Assembly (NCBI GenBank): GCA_900472675.1 | Contig: UCJA01000005.1 | Span: 64,848-128,847, forward strand | Direction: 5' to 3' | Source of the DNA: Hyphomicrobiales bacterium | Lineage (GTDB): Bacteria; Pseudomonadota; Alphaproteobacteria; Rhizobiales; Rhizobiaceae | DNA: 64,000 nt | Shown: piece by piece, positions 57,701 to 64,000 of the stretch | Layout: each line of letters starts with the position of its first letter | Position numbering within the stretch: the first letter of the stretch is position 1 | Position numbers and translations under genes: made by a program | The notes under the pieces: model-generated | What the model was told of the DNA's origin: nothing | The model's database searches: none | Seen by the model: the letters and a program-made list of their open reading frames with translations, nothing else

Positions 57701-57724
57701 TTGGTAACCAAAATAGGTAACCAT
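57701..57724. repeat. Direct repeat and dyad upstream of ccrM
   Basis: GGTAACCA occurs twice (57704-57711 and 57717-57724) with a 13-base period. The first copy sits in the dyad TTTGG-TAA-CCAAA (57701-57713). It lies 43-67 bases before the ccrM start, a position suited to an operator. I do not recognise the regulator. Confidence 0.5.
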
Positions 57725-57764
57725 AACAGTCAGTAAATTCGTGTGTGTACAGCGTAGCGAGTGA

Positions 57765-58898
<1,134 letters not shown>

Positions 58899-58966
58899 TC
58901 CACCGGCCGACAGCTCCAGCATCCCCCGTCCGGTTTTTGTACCTCTAGTCCCGGATGAGGCGAATT

Positions 58967-59004
58967 GACGCCCGGAGCAGCAAGCTCCGGGCGTCATTCG
59001 TTTT
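58967..59004 (+). terminator. Terminator after ccrM
   Basis: Perfect 11-base-pair stem GACGCCCGGAG (58967-58977) / CTCCGGGCGTC (58985-58995) with loop CAGCAAG, followed by ATTCGTTTT. An open frame on the minus strand runs through it and is therefore unlikely to be a gene. Confidence 0.9.
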
Positions 59005-59236
59005 GGCGTGCAGTCTCACAACGTAACGACCTCTCGTCGCCCTCGCATGGCGATTCCATTTGACAGCCAGATCAACCTGAGCCGATATCTCAGGTTGTGG
59101 GAAGCTGTAGGCCGTGCGGCCTGTCACGCTGTCCTCCTGCGCTTTGAAGCGCGGATGCTGCGTAATGGCGCCGGGTTCCAATGATAGTACAAATATTTTC
59201 ACTTTTTGCTTATGTCTGCTCCACCGGTGATCGACC
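59005..59236. other. Hairpin-rich leader region before the S24-like gene
   Basis: The stretch between the ccrM terminator and the regulator start. It contains a perfect dyad CAACCTGAG-N7-CTCAGGTTG (59073-59097), the compact GCGCTT-TG-AAGCGC near 59140, and an AT-rich segment (59186-59215) that probably holds the regulator promoter. A minus-strand frame of 116 codons covers it but shows no family resemblance and includes the terminator. Confidence 0.45.
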
Positions 59237-60019
59237 ATGAGGCTCGATGCCCGGCTGGCGCGCATGCTCCCCCTCCGTCTGCAGAAGTTTGCCACCCACT
59301 GGGCAGCGCTTGACGAGGAGAGGCGTCAGCTTTGTGCAAGGGTCGTCATCCTGGTCGAGATGGTCGGCGGGCGCAGCAAGGCTGCTGCCATCTTGGGCGT
59401 TTCTGATAATACCATCGACAACCATCGCAAGGGCACCGGCAACGTCAGTCATGCGGCCCTGTGCGAACTGACGGACAGGGCAGGGCTCCCGCAGGCCACC
59501 CTCTACCTGAACTGGAGTATTAAAGAGGGAGAGCTGCAGTTCCAGGATGCCGAGGGTCGCAGGGTGCCGGGCCCCGACGAGAGGGGGCGGTCGGGCGCGC
59601 GCGGGCAAGACCACGCCCCGTTTCCCTATCCTCCCGGTCATGCGGAGGGGATGCGCCCGGCCGGACTGGCCGAGGAGGATGATCTTGCGCATCTTCAGGT
59701 GCCGCAGGATTACCTCGGCCGGCTGGATGTCGAACCCCGCAACCTGATTGCCATGGTGAGCAGCGATGCCGGCATGGCGCCCGAGGTTGAACCCGGTGCC
59801 TTCCTGCTGGTCGATATCAGCGACCGGAACCTGACGGACGGCTGCCTCTACGTGCTGAACGCCGGCAACGGCTCGATCATCCGCCGCATCCGCCGAGTGG
59901 CCGATGGTGGCGTGGAACTCCTTACCGCCGACGACAGCGTGTCGCGGCACATCGGCGAAGAGCAACTGGCGGAGCTCGGCGTGGTCGGCCGCCTGCGCTC
60001 CCACAGCCGAAGCGTTTGA
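59237..60019 (+). CDS. Phage-repressor-like HTH regulator with degenerate S24 domain
   Basis: A 260-residue regulator. The N-terminal HTH is at about 47-67 (RSKAAAILGVSDNTIDNHRKG). A Gly/Pro-rich linker (about 105-145) leads to a C-terminal S24-type beta domain (about 160-255) with PRNLIAMVSSDAGMAPEVEPGAFLLVD and GCLYVLNAGNGSIIRRI. In active LexA/CI-like proteins the motif is GDSM.P, with a Lys later; here it reads SDAGMAP (176-182) and the Lys region reads IIRRIRR (214-220), so self-cleavage is unlikely. It probably works as a stable dimeric repressor or activator. Target unknown. Confidence 0.85.
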   Translation: MRLDARLARMLPLRLQKFATHWAALDEERRQLCARVVILVEMVGGRSKAAAILGVSDNTIDNHRKGTGNVSHAALCELTDRAGLPQATLYLNWSIKEGELQFQDAEGRRVPGPDERGRSGARGQDHAPFPYPPGHAEGMRPAGLAEEDDLAHLQVPQDYLGRLDVEPRNLIAMVSSDAGMAPEVEPGAFLLVDISDRNLTDGCLYVLNAGNGSIIRRIRRVADGGVELLTADDSVSRHIGEEQLAELGVVGRLRSHSRSV

Positions 60020-60024
60020 GCGCT

Positions 60025-60639
60025 TTAGACCTCGATTCCGAAACTTGCCAGGTCCCGCCGCAACGTCGGCGCATCGATAAACTGCACCGAATGCCAGCCG
60101 GCAGCCTTGGCGCCTGTTACATTGTCGGCATTGTCGTCGATGAAAAGTGTCGCGGCCGGAGTGAGCCCGAAATCCCGCGCATGCTTTTCGTAGATGGCAA
60201 CATCCGGCTTGATCAATTGGATCTCGCCCGACACCGTGACGCCGCGCGGTTTGTGCAGGAAGGGGAAGATCGTCTTTGCCTGCGCAAATGTATCGGCGGC
60301 GAAATTGGTCAGCATCGTCACATCGCGGCCCTGCGCGATCAGCCCCTCCATGATGGCGACGGACTGGTCGTAGGGCGGCCATACCATCTCGTGCCAGTGC
60401 GTGCGGAAGGCGCGGATCTGCTCTTCGCGCTCCGGGTGCTGCGCGATCAGCAGCGCTTCCGCTTCTGGCCATGGGCGGCCGCGGTCCTGCTCTAGGTTCC
60501 ATTCGTGAGTGCAGACGTGTCGGAAGAACCAGTTCCGCTCTTCCTCGTCGGGAATGATGCGGCTGAAGGGGATATGCGGATCGTAGTGGATCAGCACCTT
60601 GCCGATGTCGAAGACGATGTGGTCGATCTGGGCAGTCAT
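60025..60639 (-). CDS. HAD-superfamily phosphatase (YihX-like)
   Basis: A 204-residue HAD subfamily IA enzyme. Motif I is IVFDIGKVLIHYD (nucleophile D11), the DxG variant of the YihX glucose-1-phosphatase group. Motif II is MLTNFAAD, motif III KPDVAIYEKHA and motif IV LFIDDNADNVTGAKAAGWHSVQF, all close to YihX. The likely substrate is a sugar 1-phosphate but this is inference. ATG at 60639 follows AGGGGAATTCC. It ends 5 bases from the convergent S24-like gene and follows mutY by 29 bases on the same strand. Confidence 0.88.
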   Translation of the reverse strand: MTAQIDHIVFDIGKVLIHYDPHIPFSRIIPDEEERNWFFRHVCTHEWNLEQDRGRPWPEAEALLIAQHPEREEQIRAFRTHWHEMVWPPYDQSVAIMEGLIAQGRDVTMLTNFAADTFAQAKTIFPFLHKPRGVTVSGEIQLIKPDVAIYEKHARDFGLTPAATLFIDDNADNVTGAKAAGWHSVQFIDAPTLRRDLASFGIEV

Positions 60640-60668
60640 GGAATTCCCCTGAAAGCGCGGTGTGGGTG

Positions 60669-61763
60669 TCAGTGCGGTTGCTTGGCAAAGGCGAGCGGAA
60701 GCGCCTGGGTGATCGCTTTTTTCATCACGGTGGGCAGGGCCTGCGCGTCCAGATTGTCCACCGGCTCCCACCACCCCTCGGCGGCCTGCTTTTCGGTTTG
60801 CGCCCGAAACACCGAAAGCCGCAGCTCGAAGTGGGTAAACACGTGGACGATAGTGCCACAGGCCTCCCAACTGGCGGCAAAAGGCGCGTGGTCTTCCGTG
60901 TCGCCGCCATCGATGCGCGACGTCCATGCCGTGGTCGGAACCTCCGTCATGCCGCCGAGCAGGCCGGTCTCGATGCGCCGCCGCAACAGCACTTCTCCGT
61001 CAGGCGTCACGGCGACGAAGGCCGCCCCGACCCGCACCGGCTTGTCCTTCTTGGCCGCCTTCACCGGAAACCGCTCCGGATCGTGTTCGGCAAGGGCGAT
61101 ACAGCCCTCCCGCAGCGGACAGAGCGAGCAGGCCGGTCGCTTCGGCGTGCAGATCGTCGCGCCGAGATCCATCATCGCCTGGGCGAAATCCCCCGGCCGG
61201 TCGGCGGGCGTCAGCAGCCTGACCTTGGCCTTCATCACCGGCTTCGAGCCTGGCAGCGGTGCATCGATGGCGTAAAGTCGTGAGATCACCCGTTCGACAT
61301 TGCCGTCCATCACTGCCGCCTGCCGGTTGAACGCGATTGCCGCAACGGCTGCCGCCGTATAGTCGCCGATCCCGGGAAGGCTGCGCAGCCCATCCTCCGT
61401 ATCGGGAAACACGCCGCCGTGGTCCGCTGCAACCGCTTCGGCGCATTTCTTCAGGTTGCGGGCGCGGGCGTAATAGCCGAGCCCCGCCCAGGCCGCCATG
61501 ACATCCTCGACAGGCGCCGCCGCGAGATCCGTGACCTTGGGCCAGAGCGCCAGGAATTTGGCGAAAAAGGGTTTGACCGCCTGCACGGTGGTCTGCTGCA
61601 GCATCACCTCGGAGAGCCAGATCCGGTAGGGATCCGCCCGCTGTCCGGCTTTCGCCGAAGAAGGGCTCACCCGCCAGGGCAGCTCGCGGTGATGCCTGTC
61701 GTACCAGGCAAGCAGTCTCTGCGCCTGGGTCTCCGAAAGCTCTTGGGGAAGCGTCTGCAGCAT
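60669..61763 (-). CDS. mutY: A/G-specific adenine DNA glycosylase MutY
   Basis: Removes adenine mispaired with 8-oxoguanine. The 364 residues show the catalytic E52 (IWLSEVMLQQTTV), the HhH-GPD motif LPGIGDYTAAAVAAIAF with D153 (VMDGNVERV), the [4Fe-4S] loop C205-x6-C212-x2-C215-x5-C221, and a C-terminal NUDIX-like 8-oxoG recognition domain (about 240-355). The ATG at 61763 fits family N-termini; the frame continues upstream only as noise. Divergent from the DUF721 gene with 87 bases between. Confidence 0.95.
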   Translation of the reverse strand: MLQTLPQELSETQAQRLLAWYDRHHRELPWRVSPSSAKAGQRADPYRIWLSEVMLQQTTVQAVKPFFAKFLALWPKVTDLAAAPVEDVMAAWAGLGYYARARNLKKCAEAVAADHGGVFPDTEDGLRSLPGIGDYTAAAVAAIAFNRQAAVMDGNVERVISRLYAIDAPLPGSKPVMKAKVRLLTPADRPGDFAQAMMDLGATICTPKRPACSLCPLREGCIALAEHDPERFPVKAAKKDKPVRVGAAFVAVTPDGEVLLRRRIETGLLGGMTEVPTTAWTSRIDGGDTEDHAPFAASWEACGTIVHVFTHFELRLSVFRAQTEKQAAEGWWEPVDNLDAQALPTVMKKAITQALPLAFAKQPH

Positions 61764-61850
61764 GATTTCCGTTTGGCCGTAAGATGCCCTATACTTGGAC
61801 GAACAAGGCGCCGGGTGCAAGAACGCCCCGCTGAAGGCACGGCAGGCAGA

Positions 61851-62348
61851 ATGGCTTATCAACGGAAAGGCGCCCTCCAGATCGCCGAAGTGGCGAACGG
61901 GATCATCGATCCGGTGCTGGCGCGGCGTGCGGGGATTTCCACCGCGCTGCTCGGCTCGTGGGATGAGATCGCCGGTGCCGATTTTGCCGATTGCTCCCGC
62001 CCGGAAAAGATCGCCTGGCCGCGCAATGACCCCTATGGCGATGGCGGCCACCAGGCAGGTGTGCTCACCGTCGCCTGCGATGGCGCAAGGGCCCTCTTCC
62101 TCACCCATGCGCAGGGCGAGCTGATCGCCCGCATCAACGGCTTCTTCGGCTTTCCCGCCGTCCGTCAGATCCGCATCGTCCAGAAGCCGGTGTCGCAGCC
62201 GCACCGCCATCCGCGCAAGCCGCCGCCGCTGAAGGGCGAGGCGGCAAAGCGTCTGGAGGGAATGATGGAGGGCATCGAGAACGACGCCCTCAAGAAGGCG
62301 GTCGAACGGCTGGGAACGGCGGTTCTGCAGAAGAAGACCCGCCCCTGA
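61851..62348 (+). CDS. DciA-like DUF721 protein
   Basis: A 165-residue protein of the DUF721/DciA family. DciA proteins load or interact with the replicative helicase in bacteria without DnaC. Seen are ANGIIDPVLARRAGISTALLGSWDEIAGADFADCSRPEKIAWPR and GVLTVACDGARALFLTHAQGELIARINGFFGFPAVRQIRIVQ, the KH-like domain; the tail is basic and Pro-rich. First gene of a plus-strand group with dsbA-like and smc, next to divergent mutY, as in other rhizobia. Confidence 0.85.
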   Translation: MAYQRKGALQIAEVANGIIDPVLARRAGISTALLGSWDEIAGADFADCSRPEKIAWPRNDPYGDGGHQAGVLTVACDGARALFLTHAQGELIARINGFFGFPAVRQIRIVQKPVSQPHRHPRKPPPLKGEAAKRLEGMMEGIENDALKKAVERLGTAVLQKKTRP

Positions 62349-62512
62349 CGCCGGGGCCAGCTGGCGTCGAAACGCGCTGCAGCCCATCGATTTGTCACAA
62401 TTCTTTGAAGGAATCGACTTAAGCGCAGCTTGTCCCGCAGGGGAGGCCGCGATACGGAATGTTTGACTTTGACAGATCTCTGGCACACGGGTGTTGCATG
62501 CAGTTGAACGAA

Positions 62513-63205
62513 ATGACGATGACCAGACGCGCTCTTCTCGGCGGCGTTGCGGTAACTTCGCTTTGCCTGGCTCTGCCGCTCGGCATCACCGATGCCCTGG
62601 CGCAGGAAAAGCCCCCGGAATCGCAGGGCGATGTTGATATGGCTGCGGCGCTGAAGCCCGGCCCGCTGCCGGAAATGGCGCTCGGCGAAGAAAACGCCAA
62701 GGTTCAGATCATCGAGTACATGTCGATGACCTGCCCGCACTGCGCTCATTTCCACAACACGACCTTCGATACCATCAAGACCAAATACATCGACACCGGC
62801 AAGGTCCGCTTCATCCTGCGCGAATTCCCGTTTGATCCGGTCGCGACGGCAGCCTTCATGCTCGCCCGCTGCAGCCCGCAGGACCCCAAGGCGATGTCGA
62901 CGCCGGCCCAGTATTTCCCCATGGTCTCCATGCTGTTCAAGCAGCAGCGCGCCTGGGCGTCCCCGCAGGATGGAAATGTGCGTGCAGCACTGCTCCAGAC
63001 GGTCAAACTCGCCGGTTACTCACAGGAGAGTTTCGAGGCCTGCTTGACGAACCAGAAGCTTCTCGATGAAGTAAACGAAGTCGTGAAACGCGCAACGAGT
63101 GACTTCGGCGTCAACTCGACGCCGACCTTCCTGATCGACGGCAAGAAATATTCCGGGGACATGACTGTTGACGCCATGTCGAACCTTATCGACAGCCTTC
63201 TTTAA
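62513..63205 (+). CDS. DsbA-family thiol oxidoreductase
   Basis: A 230-residue exported thioredoxin-fold protein. The N-terminus MTMTRRALLGGVAVTSLCLA has a twin-arginine-like signal, cleaved after ALA near residue 30. The active site is C74-P-H-C77 in YMSMTCPHCAHFHNTTF; the cis-Pro loop is in NSTPTFLIDGKKYSG. This is the DsbA/BdbD-like group with a helical insert. Alternative in-frame starts at 62498 and 62459 exist; I prefer the one that begins the signal peptide. Located 33 bases before smc. Confidence 0.88.
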   Translation: MTMTRRALLGGVAVTSLCLALPLGITDALAQEKPPESQGDVDMAAALKPGPLPEMALGEENAKVQIIEYMSMTCPHCAHFHNTTFDTIKTKYIDTGKVRFILREFPFDPVATAAFMLARCSPQDPKAMSTPAQYFPMVSMLFKQQRAWASPQDGNVRAALLQTVKLAGYSQESFEACLTNQKLLDEVNEVVKRATSDFGVNSTPTFLIDGKKYSGDMTVDAMSNLIDSLL

Positions 63206-63238
63206 GCTTCGTCGCCTTTCCCTGATGGGGAGGGCGGC

Positions 63239-64000
63239 ATGAGGTTCAACAAGCTGCGTCTTGTGGGCTTCAAGTCTTTCGTCGAACCGGCGGAATTCAT
63301 GATCGAGCGGGGGCTGACCGGCGTGGTTGGCCCCAATGGCTGCGGCAAGTCGAACCTTGTCGAGGCCCTGCGCTGGGTGATGGGGGAAAACTCCTACAAG
63401 AACATGCGTGCGTCCGGCATGGACGACGTGATCTTCTCCGGCTCCGGCAATCGTCCGGCCCGCAACACGGCCGAAGTCGGCCTCTACCTTGACAATTCCG
63501 ACCGCACTGCGCCTGCCGCCTTCAACGATGCGGACGAGATCCAGGTGACGCGCCGCATCGAGCGCGAAAACGGCTCCGTCTACCGCATCAACGGCAAGGA
63601 AGCCCGTGCCAAGGATGTGCAGCTTCTGTTCGCCGATGCCTCGACCGGCGCCCGCTCGCCCTCCATGGTCGGCCAGGGCCGCATCGGCGAGCTGATCAAC
63701 GCCAAGCCCCAGGCCCGCCGCCAGCTGCTCGAAGAGGCCGCCGGTATTTCCGGCCTGCATTCCCGCCGCCACGAGGCCGAGCTTCGCCTGCGCGCCGCCG
63801 AAACCAATCTGGAGCGGCTGGAGGATGTGGTTGCCCAGCTCGAAAGCCAGATCGACAGCCTGAAGCGCCAGGCCCGCCAGGCCAACCGCTTCAAGATGCT
63901 CTCGGCCGACATCCGGGCCCGCGATGCCATGCTGCTCCACATTCGCTGGGTGCAGGCGCGCGATGCCGAAGACGAGGCGACGACCGCGCTCAACCAGGCG
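63239..64000 (+). CDS. smc: Chromosome segregation protein SMC (5' part, runs off the window)
   Basis: The first 254 codons of the SMC ATPase that compacts and separates chromosomes. The Walker A site is GPNGCGKSN (31-39), preceded by the typical [31 protein letters not shown] and [43 protein letters not shown] lead into the first coiled coil. The full protein should be about 1150 residues. SD GGGAGGGCGG is just before the ATG. The frame is open to the end of the window. Confidence 0.95.
   Translation, partial: MRFNKLRLVGFKSFVEPAEFMIERGLTGVVGPNGCGKSNLVEALRWVMGENSYKNMRASGMDDVIFSGSGNRPARNTAEVGLYLDNSDRTAPAAFNDADEIQVTRRIERENGSVYRINGKEARAKDVQLLFADASTGARSPSMVGQGRIGELINAKPQARRQLLEEAAGISGLHSRRHEAELRLRAAETNLERLEDVVAQLESQIDSLKRQARQANRFKMLSADIRARDAMLLHIRWVQARDAEDEATTALNQA

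Noticed and set aside
58945..59295. Minus-strand frame of 116 codons between ccrM and the S24-like gene
   Set aside because: It runs through the ccrM terminator hairpin and a second perfect dyad, overlaps the start of the S24-like gene, and shows no family resemblance.

Overview
This is a chromosomal window of an alphaproteobacterium, almost certainly a member of the Rhizobiaceae (Rhizobium/Agrobacterium/Ensifer/Shinella type). The grounds are gene content and order: a coxB-coxA-ctaB-coxF-ctaG-coxC cluster followed by surf1-ispH-thrB-rnhA; a fabI-dnaJ-pdxH-tldD neighbourhood; thrC-M16 peptidase-GNAT-GGDEF/EAL; and ccrM near mutY-dciA-dsbA-smc. High GC, GTG/TTG starts, a GGAAC-N16-CGTT stress promoter and rhizobial-style intergenic palindromes agree with this. 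No rRNA, tRNA, CRISPR array or insertion sequence was seen.

Layout. 0-9 kb (minus): a glgE, treS-maltokinase fusion, glgB operon, which together turn trehalose/maltose into branched alpha-glucan. 9-24 kb: mostly housekeeping genes (cupin, aroC-ribBA, a DUF6508-like protein, a large CHASE-PAS-GGDEF-EAL protein, DUF1344, fabI with a phosphatase, a DnaJ-class protein, a lipoprotein, pdxH, a polysaccharide deacetylase, tldD, an IalB-like protein). 24-34 kb (plus): the aa3-type cytochrome c oxidase genes, interrupted after coxC by a HigBA-type toxin-antitoxin pair, then surf1, ispH, thrB and rnhA. 34-38 kb: small stress and redox genes (Dabb, peroxiredoxin, DsbD-like, YqgE, CsbD, a zinc metallopeptidase). 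38-44 kb (minus): a MarR-SDR-FAD oxidoreductase-peptide ABC transporter operon with no ATPase gene. 44-51 kb (minus): thrC, M16 peptidase, acetyltransferase and a membrane-bound GGDEF/EAL protein. 51-56 kb: lipoprotein, HAD phosphatase, an ArsR-type regulator divergent from two small alpha-beta-barrel proteins, and a Na+/H+ antiporter. 55.8-57.7 kb: a small AT-richer accessory island. 57.7-64 kb: ccrM, a degenerate S24-type regulator, a YihX-like phosphatase, mutY, dciA-like, dsbA-like and the start of smc.

The most interesting segment is the island at 55.85-57.65 kb. It holds a truncated DUF6471 gene, a promoter-like sequence, a roughly 105-nt structured stretch ending in a terminator-like hairpin, an Abi_2/AbiF-type HEPN protein starting at the next base, and a convergent orphan MNT nucleotidyltransferase. 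I read it as a probable anti-phage or toxin-antitoxin-like locus in which a small RNA precedes and may control the HEPN effector. Other points of note are a catalytically dead GH13-like N-terminal half on GlgE, a RibBA whose GTP cyclohydrolase II half has lost its zinc cysteines, and an S24-like regulator without its catalytic residues.
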